This document shows positions 36,210-43,071 of a DNA stretch of 43,071 bases, one piece after another. Within the stretch, counting starts at the first letter, position 1, and each line of letters opens with the position of its first letter. Both the position numbers and the translations under genes were made by a program. The stretch spans positions 1 through 43,071 of the forward strand of contig BAXC01000032.1 of assembly GCA_001310375.1 (NCBI GenBank), in the 5' to 3' direction. This stretch comes from Bacillus sp. JCM 19041 (GTDB lineage: Bacteria; Bacillota; Bacilli; Bacillales; Bacillaceae_D). The notes under the pieces are model-generated. The model was not told where the DNA came from, searched no databases, and was given only the letters and a program-made list of their open reading frames with translations.

Positions 36210-37082
36210 GTGAACAAGCAATCAGTTCCAGTTAATAAAGGAAACGTGTCGATGGAACGAAGAAAGAAAAAAAGAGCGCAAGCCTCCCTGTATCTTGTTT
36301 TAGGTTTGCTTGCGGCAATCTGTTTGTTTCCGTTTTATTTGATGATTATGTACTCAACACACGCAAATGCCGATATTACATCAACTTTCTTATTCCTGCC
36401 AGGGAGTCATCTATTGGAGAATGTGTCTCGAATGGTTGAGAATGTGAATATCTTTAGAGGATTTATGAATAGCCTTATTATTGCTGGCGGTTCTACTGCT
36501 CTAACGCTTTATTTTGGCGGTATGACTGCATATGGATTCTCGAAGTTCAAATTCAAGTATAATACAGCTCTGTTTTTGTTTATGTTAGCGACGATGATGA
36601 TTCCAGCACAGTTAGCTTTAATTGGGAGTTACCGTTGGCTTGGGATGATTGGGTTACTTGATTCACATGCTGCAATCATTCTCCCAGCGGCCGCAAACAC
36701 ATTCGCCGTCTTCTTTATTAAACAATTTCTTGATGGCAGCGTACCAGATGATGTGCTAGAATCAGCTCGAATAGATGGGGCTGGAGAATTAAAGATTTTC
36801 CATCGCATAATTTTGCCAATGATTGTACCTGCTTTAGCTGCAATTGGCATCTTTACGTTTATAGGTGCTTGGAATAACTTTATTAGCCCCCTTGTCCTTT
36901 TGTTTTCAGAGGAAAAGTATCCTTTGCCTGTAATGGTGGCGATGATTCAAGGATACTATGATACAGATTACGGTTTAATGTATTTAGGAGTTGCAATGTC
37001 CGTGTTACCAATTATAATTGTTTTTTCAATCTTTTCTAAGCGGATAATGGGAAGTGTGGCAATAGGGGCTGTAAAAGGGTAA
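36210..37082 (+). CDS. Sugar ABC transporter permease, MalG/UgpE type
   Basis: Second permease of importer 2, about 290 residues, intact. EAA loop: SVPDDVLESARIDGAGELKI, then FHRIILPMIVPALAAIGIF; family C-terminus FSKRIMGSVAIGAVKG. The start is taken as GTG 36210, seven bases after GAGAGGGG. The open frame extends upstream into the previous gene, and ATG 36252 is a weaker alternative. A terminator follows at once, so the operon consists of binding protein plus two permeases only. Confidence 0.9.
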   Translation: MNKQSVPVNKGNVSMERRKKKRAQASLYLVLGLLAAICLFPFYLMIMYSTHANADITSTFLFLPGSHLLENVSRMVENVNIFRGFMNSLIIAGGSTALTLYFGGMTAYGFSKFKFKYNTALFLFMLATMMIPAQLALIGSYRWLGMIGLLDSHAAIILPAAANTFAVFFIKQFLDGSVPDDVLESARIDGAGELKIFHRIILPMIVPALAAIGIFTFIGAWNNFISPLVLLFSEEKYPLPVMVAMIQGYYDTDYGLMYLGVAMSVLPIIIVFSIFSKRIMGSVAIGAVKG

Positions 37083-37086
37083 CACG

Positions 37087-37120
37087 AGAGTCAGCAGTTG
37101 ATAGAACTGCTGGCTCTTTT
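37087..37120 (+). terminator. Terminator of sugar operon 2
   Basis: AGAGTCAGCAGTT (37087-37099) pairs with AACTGCTGGCTCT (37105-37117, one wobble), followed by TTTTG. It lies inside an upstream extension of the next open frame, which helps place that gene's start later. Confidence 0.85.
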
Positions 37121-37190
37121 GTCTATTATAGGTGAAACTTTTTTATGTGTAATGCGAATAAAAGAGTATATAGGGGATGGGGGAGCAAAA

Positions 37191-38047
37191 ATGATAAAGA
37201 ACATGAACCGTTTATCGACTACCTTACTAGACGGAGATTATCAAAGCGTTTATCAACAAACAAGCGAGGATTTTCAGGAGATGATTACTGCAGCAGAATT
37301 CATTCAGTTATGTGTAGATTTTCTTCAGGAAGTCACATCATTCACACGCATTTCAACAATGAAGATGAAAGAGTACATAGAATGCCAATGGTTGGCGAAT
37401 GACGCAAATCGAGGTATTAGAGCGTATTTTTCTAGTGACGGAACGATAGGAGGACTGCAATTTTTGTCGATTGCATCTTATCCTAAAACCGATAAAGCAT
37501 ATACACGCAATCGATATAAAATGCCGATAAAAGAAGGATGGATGACTTTCTGGGGCGGGGTGAATGAACTTGTAAATTATCATTACCCTTATGAAGGTCA
37601 GCGGTACGCCTATGACTTAGTAATGATGAGAGATGGTTTTAGTTATGACGGAAATCCAGACCAAAATGAAAACTACTATGCATTTGGAAAAGAAGTTGTC
37701 GCTCCATTAGATGGAGTGGTTATTTCACTTGAAAATGAGGTGAAGGATAATACTCCAACTATAGAATTGAATGAAGATCAGCCACTAGGAAACTACATCA
37801 TTATCAAACATGCGCACAATGAATATAGTTTGCTTGCTCACTTTAAGCAAAACAGCCTGTTAGTATCTATTGGTGATCGCGTCAAAGCGGGAGATTTACT
37901 TGGTCAATGTGGGAATCTGGTCGATCGACAGAACCGCATATCCATTATCAAGTAAGCAATGGATCTGACGTTGAGAATGCGGAATCGTTACGAATAAAAA
38001 TGGACGAAGAACCAGTACGAGGAGAACTGGCAAGAGGGTTTATATGA
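37191..38047 (+). CDS. M23-family metallopeptidase (LytM/peptidoglycan endopeptidase fold), frameshifted
   Basis: About 285 residues. Residues 1-100 form an uncharacterised helical domain (SVYQQTSEDFQEMITAAEF) of the kind found ahead of M23 domains in Bacillus. The M23 domain follows: YEGQRYAYDLVMMRDG with the first zinc ligands H/D region, VVAPLDGVVISLENEV, GNYIIIKHAHNEYSLLAHF. The frame ends at 37955. One missing T at about 37915 restores GNSGRSTEPHIHYQVSNGS, with the HxH catalytic motif. No signal peptide is visible, so the place of action is unclear. GGGGGAGC precedes ATG 37191. Its stop overlaps the next start (38044). Confidence 0.82.
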
Positions 38048-38588
38048 GAAGGGTTGAAGCTGTGTTCATCGACCGAGACGGAACAATGGGAGGGACAGGA
38101 CACTTTATCCACCCTCGTGATTTCCAACCGTATGCTATAGTGCTGAAGCGATTCGGCTTTTAAAAGAGAATTAGCTAAGAGCATTTGCTCTTTCAAACCA
38201 ACATCGTATTAGTAAAGGTGAGGCAACTATTCAAGATTTCGAACAGGAATTTGATCTTTTTGGACTTGATGATGCGTTTATTTGTCCCCATAGTGCAACC
38301 GCAGGCTGCAATTGTCATAAACCGAGAACTGGACTTTTAGAGAAAGCAGCTACAGTGCATCACCTGGATTTAACAAAAACAGCTGTTATTGGCGATGTTG
38401 GTGCAACAGACATGTTAGCCGCTGATAAAGTAGGGGCAATGAAAATCTTAGTGCGAACTGGCTGGGGTGAAAAGTCTTTAGGTTCGTTTCGTCATACGTG
38501 GAAAGATATAGTGCCGGATTATATTGCCCGGGATCTGTTAGACGCTGTAAAATGGATACAAAAAATAGCAAGGGGCTATGAGATATGA
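38044..38588 (+). CDS. HAD-superfamily phosphatase (histidinol-P/heptose-bisphosphate phosphatase type), broken by a frameshift and an in-frame TAG
   Basis: Reads MRRVEAVFIDRDGTMGGTGH with the HAD nucleophile motif (DRDGT), then at about 38137 a missing base leads to SAEAIRLLKEN. This is followed in the same frame by TAG (38172-38174), then RAFALSNQHRISKGEATIQD (motif II region), CPHSATAGCNCHKPRTGLL (the zinc-loop Cys and motif III Lys) and VIGDVGATDMLAADKVG (motif IV). All HAD-IIIA motifs are there, so the gene was recently whole. The TAG needs a substitution or a compensating indel pair, unlike the other shifts. It overlaps the M23 gene start-stop. Confidence 0.78.
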
Positions 38589-38710
38589 TTTATCAAGTCA
38601 CAATGGAAGACTTAACGGCTGATCAATTATCTGGATTTTTTGTCGGTTGGCCAAATCCCCCAAGCCAAGACACACACTTGGTTTTACTCAAGCAGCTGGG
38701 GGAGATGTAA
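38585..38710 (+). pseudogene. N-terminal remnant of a GNAT acetyltransferase
   Basis: ATG 38585 overlaps the HAD stop and reads MIYQVTMEDLTADQLSGFF then VGWPNPPSQDTHLVLLK, the start of GNAT proteins of the FFxGWPNPPSxxxHLxxL type. It then stops at 38708-38710. The rest of the acetyltransferase is absent: the DNA passes directly into S9 peptidase sequence in another frame near 38683-38695. Probably a deletion remnant. Confidence 0.7.
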
Positions 38711-40196
38711 CGCCCATTTTAGAGGAAGAAAACGTCCGTTTTAACATTCAATCTTTATCAGACGACGGCAAACAAATCTACTATACAACCAATAAAGAAA
38801 ACAAAACGTATTTTGATCTTTGTACATATCATTTAGACACGAGTGAAAGTAAAACAATTATACATGGTGATAAGGGAATCGTTCAGTTAAAGAATGTAAG
38901 CAAAGATGGTCGTACGCTTATCGTCTCTGAAATGTACTCGAATACGTCAAACTTAATCTATCGCTATGTTGATGGGGAAAGGGAAACGCTAGTCCCGGAT
39001 AAAGAAATCCCCCATACAACAGTAAGTACAATTATGCTTGAAAATGGAATGGTTTACGTAGCGACAAATTATGAAAGTGACCATGTTTATCTGGCAGCCT
39101 ATGATCCTCTAAATAAATCATTTGAAAAAAAAGTAGAGATTGAAAATGAATCGATTAAACAACTGACTCTTTCAAAAGATGAATTAACAATGTATATCCA
39201 AACAAGTGCCGGCGTGCAAGATAAATGTTACTCCTACGATATTCTGACGGGCGAATATACAGCAATTGAACTACCTGTTACCATCATTGAGCAATTTCAA
39301 CTATCGTCCACGGGAACGATTTATCTACTTGGCGGGACAGCGACAAAACCAAGCAATCTATTTAGACAAACGGCAAGTGGCTGGGAACAATTAACAGCGA
39401 TTAAAGTATCAGGTATTGATGAAAATGAGTTGGTTATGCCAAAAGTCATTCGTTACCCATCTATGGATGGACTTGAAATTGAAGCTTTATACCATGAACC
39501 TGCAAAAGACAAAGACAATGGGTACACCATTTTGTTGCCTCATGGAGGTCCTCAAGCGGCAGATCTATTAGCATTTTCCTCTTGGCAACAGATCTTTGCC
39601 TTTGAAGGATACCGAGTCGTTTCCCCAAATTATAGAGGCTCAACAAGGTATGGATCGTCTTTTAAAAAAATGGTTGAAGGCGATTGGGGCGATGGACCAC
39701 GTTATGATGTAATTGCCTGTCTTGATTATTTAATCGATCAAGGATGGCTGATCAAGAGAAACTATTTGTCCTTGGAGCAAGTTATGGTGGGTACATGTCA
39801 CTCTTGCTTCACGGACGACACCCTGATTACTTTAAAGCGGTTATTGATATTTGTGGTGTTTCGAATTTATTTAGTTTCTCGAATTCGGTACCGGATTCAT
39901 GGAAACCAATTATGGAGAAATGGGTTGGCCATCCTGTTAAGGACAAAGAGAAAATGACGGCCGATTCGCCAATCACATATTTAACGGAGATGACAAAACC
40001 AATGTTGATCGTTCAAGGGGCAAATGATCCTCGTGTTGTTAAAGAAGAGTCGGATCAAATTGTTGAAGCGTTACGAAACCAAGGGACCGAGGTGGACTAC
40101 CTCGTTTTTGAAGATGAAGGACATGGGTTTACAAAGCTAGGTAACCGAATTGAATTGTTTGAGACGGTGCGCGCTTTCTTAGAAAGGTATCGGTAG
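38683..40196 (+). pseudogene. S9-family (acylaminoacyl/prolyl) peptidase lacking its N-terminus, with an internal frameshift
   Basis: Sequence with S9 character begins FTQAAGGDVTPILEEENVRF, inside the beta-propeller, and no start codon or ribosome site suits it; the first blades are missing. The propeller continues (SLSDDGKQIYYTTN, VSKDGRTLIVSEM) into the alpha/beta-hydrolase domain (LLPHGGPQAADLL, VVSPNYRGSTRYG). At about 39752 a missing A joins DYLIDQG to MADQEKLFVLGASYGGYMS, which holds the catalytic Ser. Asp lies in VQGANDPRV and His in EDEGHGFTKL. So the catalytic domain is complete but the protein is truncated by the join to GNAT DNA. Confidence 0.8.
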
Positions 40197-40202
40197 AGGT
40201 TA

Positions 40203-41450
40203 ATGGAGAACAAAAAGGTGAAGGGTTGGAAAGATCCGGCGCTTCTTTTGGCAACAACAGGTATTGCTAATATTGGTGATTTTATTTACCTTATTGCTAT
40301 TAATATTATCGTCTATGAAATGACTGGTTCCGCAGCAGCGGTAGCGGGGTTATGGATTATTGCGCCAATCGTTAATATCGTTACAAAAGTTTGGACAGGA
40401 AGTTTTATTGATTATCGTAGTAAACGAAAAGTGATGATGACGACATACGGATTAAGGGCGGCTTTTATTGCTCTTATTCCCTTTGCACCAAATGTAGCTA
40501 TTATTTATATCATTCTTGTTTTTTTAAGTATCGCTCAGTCGTTTTTTGTGCCTTCCTCGATGACCTATATTGCGATGCTTGTACCGCCAGAGAAACGCAA
40601 ACGGTTTAATGCAATCCGTTCTTTTAGTTCTTCTGGTGCTTTTATAGTGGGGCCAGCAATTGGTGGAATGCTTATCTTAGCAACGTCAATTTCCATAACA
40701 CTCTGGATGAATGCCCTTTTCTTTATTGTTGCAGCTATATTGTTAATGATGTTGCCAGATAAAGAAATTCAAACGGGAGAAAAGGTTCCGAAATTAACAT
40801 TCGCTCAAGTTGCTAAAGATTTTACTGTTGTGACGAGCTTTTTGAGGAAGCATGCTTACGTAGCTTTTATTTACATTGGTTTTCTGGCAATTATGTTATT
40901 TTCATTTGCGATGGATACACAGGAAGTAGTTTTTACGCAAAGTGTTATTGGCCTGTCGCAAGTTGATTATAGTTTACTTGTCAGCATTACGGGAGGTGGA
41001 TCAATTGTAGGGGCTGTTTTATTATCACTATTTTCTCATCGTGTGCCACTCCAACATATGATTGGTTTTGGTCTTGTTTTAACAACAATTGGGTACTTGA
41101 TTTATGCCTTCTCTTGGTCTTTCCTCTCAATTGCAGTTGGATTTATTATTCTAGGTTTTTTTCAGGTGTTTCTAAATGCCGGAATGATGACGTTTTATCA
41201 AAATCATATACCAGTTGAAATGATGGGTAGAGTAACAAGCATTTTACAATTGTTCCAAAGTGTTTTTCAGATCGTGTTTATTCTGGCTATGGGAATTGTT
41301 GCAGATTTATTATCATTAAGGTATACGATTGTCGCTTTAGCAGCTGCGATGTTGATCTGTTCGTTTTTCTTTGTTGGATCCATTTATCAAAAACGGAACC
41401 AAGTATTTTTTGAAGATGCAGGACAAAAAGAAGGAAGAAAACATGGATAA
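40203..41450 (+). CDS. MFS transporter, EntS/MFS_3-like exporter
   Basis: Intact, 415 residues, 12 predicted helices. N-terminus LLLATTGIANIGDFIYLIAI, cytoplasmic loop FIDYRSKRKVMMTTYGLRA (motif A-like), second-half loop LFSHRVPLQHMI. The overall pattern matches the enterobactin-exporter-like MFS_3 group common in Bacillus. ATG 40203 follows GTAGAGGTTA, six bases after the S9 stop. Substrate unknown. Confidence 0.88.
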   Translation: MENKKVKGWKDPALLLATTGIANIGDFIYLIAINIIVYEMTGSAAAVAGLWIIAPIVNIVTKVWTGSFIDYRSKRKVMMTTYGLRAAFIALIPFAPNVAIIYIILVFLSIAQSFFVPSSMTYIAMLVPPEKRKRFNAIRSFSSSGAFIVGPAIGGMLILATSISITLWMNALFFIVAAILLMMLPDKEIQTGEKVPKLTFAQVAKDFTVVTSFLRKHAYVAFIYIGFLAIMLFSFAMDTQEVVFTQSVIGLSQVDYSLLVSITGGGSIVGAVLLSLFSHRVPLQHMIGFGLVLTTIGYLIYAFSWSFLSIAVGFIILGFFQVFLNAGMMTFYQNHIPVEMMGRVTSILQLFQSVFQIVFILAMGIVADLLSLRYTIVALAAAMLICSFFFVGSIYQKRNQVFFEDAGQKEGRKHG

Positions 41451-41502
41451 ATTGAAAATAGAGAAATGCAACTCTGCGAACAGTAGTTAATGGGGGAAGA
41501 TG

Positions 41503-42408
41503 ATGGGAGAATGGTTGAGAAATGAAATTTCATATGCAGCAGGAGCGAAATCCATCCGTCAGTTAAACAAAGGCTTTTCTTATGATATAAAGTACGTAAT
41601 CGATGAGCAATACCTTGTTAGAATATTTCCAATGGAAGAGATGGAACGTAGAAAAAGAGAATTTGAAACGTTGCAGAGTTGTTCTGCTTATTCTGCATTT
41701 GTACCAAAGGCTTTGGAAATTGATGTGTTGGAAGAACTCGATAAAGCGTATATGATTCTTTCCTATACACAAGGAGAAGACGGAGAAGTAGCACTTAAAT
41801 CATTAACAACAAAACAGCAGTATGAGGCAGGTTTTTTGGCTGGGAAAGAGCTGTGCAAACTTCATCAAATTCCTGCAGAAAATACTTGGCCTGTATGGGC
41901 TGAAGCAAAAAAGCAGAAAAGCGATCGCTATCTGAAAGCGCTTGAGGACATTGAAATAGAAGCTTCGTTAAAACAATTGTTGAAAAGCTACATAGAAACA
42001 CATGAATTCCTTTTGCAAGACCGACCGAATAGGTTTCAACACGATGATTTCCACCCATCAAATATCATTATTGATCAAAAGCAGTTTGCTGGTCTTATTG
42101 ATTTTCAGAGAATGGATTTTGGCGATCCGATTCACGATTTGCAGAAGCTTGGCTTTTTTGCTGTTCGAATTAGTGTGCCATTTTCAAGAGGAGCAATTGA
42201 TGGCTACCACAATGGCGTGGAACCTAGCGAGTCATTTTGGCAGTTATATGCGCTATATAGTGCTATGCATGTCGTCTCTGCTATTGTTTGGGGAAAGAGA
42301 ATGAGTGAACAGCAGTACAGGACCTTGTTTTCTTATTCACTAGATGTCATTAACGATCATAATGGTTTCACAAAAGAAATTCCAAGCTGGTATAAAGAAT
42401 CAGAATGA
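41503..42408 (+). CDS. Aminoglycoside phosphotransferase (APH)-family kinase
   Basis: About 301 residues with a protein-kinase-like fold. Catalytic loop HDDFHPSNIIID (Brenner HxDxxxxN motif) and metal-binding LIDFQRMDFGDPIHDLQKL. The N-terminal lobe reads KGFSYDIKYVIDEQYLVRIF. The best start is one of the two adjacent ATGs (41500, 41503) after GGGGGAAG. Members phosphorylate aminoglycosides, choline, homoserine or unknown small molecules. Nothing here proves drug resistance; most Bacillus members of this type are uncharacterised. Confidence 0.85.
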   Translation: MGEWLRNEISYAAGAKSIRQLNKGFSYDIKYVIDEQYLVRIFPMEEMERRKREFETLQSCSAYSAFVPKALEIDVLEELDKAYMILSYTQGEDGEVALKSLTTKQQYEAGFLAGKELCKLHQIPAENTWPVWAEAKKQKSDRYLKALEDIEIEASLKQLLKSYIETHEFLLQDRPNRFQHDDFHPSNIIIDQKQFAGLIDFQRMDFGDPIHDLQKLGFFAVRISVPFSRGAIDGYHNGVEPSESFWQLYALYSAMHVVSAIVWGKRMSEQQYRTLFSYSLDVINDHNGFTKEIPSWYKESE

Positions 42409-42423
42409 TAGGAGAGAGTGAAA

Positions 42424-42949
42424 ATGGAACATTTACGTTTCCCGATTGGCACATTTGATTGGAACAAACTATTAACGGAAAACGAGGTTCAAGAATGGAT
42501 TGAATCGATTAAAACATTTCCCGCCCGCTTACGTGCGGTTGTTGAAAACATGCCAGAATCATTATGCGAACAATCGTATCGTGAAGGGGGATGGACAGTT
42601 CGTCAGCTTGTCCACCATCTTGCAGATAGCCACATGCAGTCATTCAGTCGCTTCAAGTTCGCTTTGAGCGAAGAGCGTCCGACAATTAAGCCATACTCTG
42701 AACAATTATGGGCGGAATTACCTGATGCAAGTGCGCCAATTGAGCCATCGTTGTCCATTATTGAAGGATTGCATGCAAGATGGGTACTTTTGCTAGAGTC
42801 ATTGACTAAGGCAGAGTTGAAAAGAGCTTTTATCATCCGATGATGGAGAAATTGTTCTAGAACGTAGTATTGGCAAGTATGCCTGGCATGGCGACCATCA
42901 TTTGGCACACATTAAACTGGTTGTAAAAGATGGTTGCCAAAAAGCATAA
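42424..42949 (+). CDS. YfiT/DinB-like putative metal-dependent transferase (double frameshift near the end)
   Basis: Four-helix DinB-fold protein similar to B. subtilis YfiT: LRFPIGTFDWNKLL, SLCEQSYREGGWTVRQLVHH with LADSHMQSFSRFK, and EERPTIKPYSEQLWAEL. Metal-binding His residues are HH in the first block and HGDHHLAH in the last. The first frame ends at 42843. Two missing bases (T in TTTT at about 42830 and one near 42838) give AFYHPDDGEIVLERSIGKYAW then HGDHHLAHI, ending at 42949. The final residues are less certain. YfiT-type proteins are linked to bacillithiol-dependent transfer (family knowledge). ATG 42424 follows AGGAGAG at seven bases. Confidence 0.82.
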
Positions 42950-43013
42950 GATTCGATAAGATAAAAACAACTTTATAGGATATGTACGATCAAAATTATT
43001 TGTGGATCTTTTC

Positions 43014-43067
43014 AGAGCTTTGCTCTTTTTTCGCCACACCGGCCATTTATGTCCGGTGTGGCTTTTT
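43014..43067 (+). terminator. Two tandem terminator hairpins
   Basis: AGAGC-TTT-GCTCT-TTTTT (43014-43031), then GCCACACCGG (43033-43042) pairing with CCGGTGTGGC (43053-43062) followed by TTTTTC. The second is strong. Confidence 0.85.
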
Positions 43068-43071
43068 CTTT

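Noticed and set aside
1..43071. Prophage, insertion sequence, CRISPR array, tRNA or rRNA
   Set aside because: No integrase, transposase, terminal repeats, regular spaced repeats or RNA-gene sequence was seen on either strand.

Overview
The window looks like chromosomal DNA of a low-GC, spore-forming Bacillaceae bacterium, possibly from an alkaliphilic Bacillus-like genus. The evidence is AGGAGG-type ribosome binding sites, a CcpA cre site, a LexA (CGAAC-type) box, a SigB-like promoter, the sporulation checkpoint protein Sda, a YolD-like protein, KtrAB-type K+ uptake, an LXG/type VIIb effector locus, and an AimR-family peptide receptor. The species cannot be fixed from the sequence alone. No rRNA, tRNA, CRISPR array, insertion sequence or prophage module was seen.

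Layout. 1-1570: end of a KtrB K+ channel gene, then KtrA. 2189-9371: sugar operon 1 (ROK regulator, binding lipoprotein, two permeases, two Gfo/Idh oxidoreductases, TIM-barrel isomerase). 9376-9576: short element bounded by two identical hairpins. 9748-13633: polymorphic-toxin locus (two small helical partner proteins, an LXG effector with a glycine-zipper C-terminus, an orphan second toxin tail, a five-helix membrane protein that is probably the immunity protein, and an unknown protein). 13782-17133: M3 oligopeptidase and carboxylesterase. 17180-18726 (minus): sda, an SOS-type yolD, and a lone UMP-kinase paralogue. 18888-21931: RND exporter. 21974-24962 (minus): small proteins and a MerR-controlled ABC exporter. 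25082-26307: an AimR-type receptor followed at once by a 41-residue AimP-like prepropeptide, with no phage genes nearby. 26729-27427: an S51/LacI chimera. 27538-33538: small membrane proteins, an MFS exporter, a SpoIIP-like fragment, GNAT, NUDIX, and an ABC permease/ATPase pair without a binding protein. 33882-37082: sugar operon 2 with a strong promoter overlapped by a cre site. 37191-40196: M23 peptidase, HAD phosphatase, a GNAT fragment fused out of frame to an N-truncated S9 peptidase. 40203-42949: MFS transporter, APH-like kinase, YfiT/DinB-like protein.

Both sugar operons carry binding protein and permeases but no ATPase. They would have to share an MsmX-like ATPase encoded elsewhere, as is usual in Bacillus. 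The Gfo/Idh pair plus isomerase suggests oxidation and rearrangement of an unusual sugar or cyclitol.

Quality warning. About 23 places show a conserved reading frame switching by one base inside an otherwise intact gene, mostly as a missing base. This density across unrelated housekeeping and transport genes points to uncorrected sequencing indels rather than true gene decay. Such genes are annotated as full-length CDS spans with the shift position given. Two joins (S51::LacI near 26940 and GNAT::S9 near 38690) and the in-frame TAG at 38172 cannot be explained by single-base indels.
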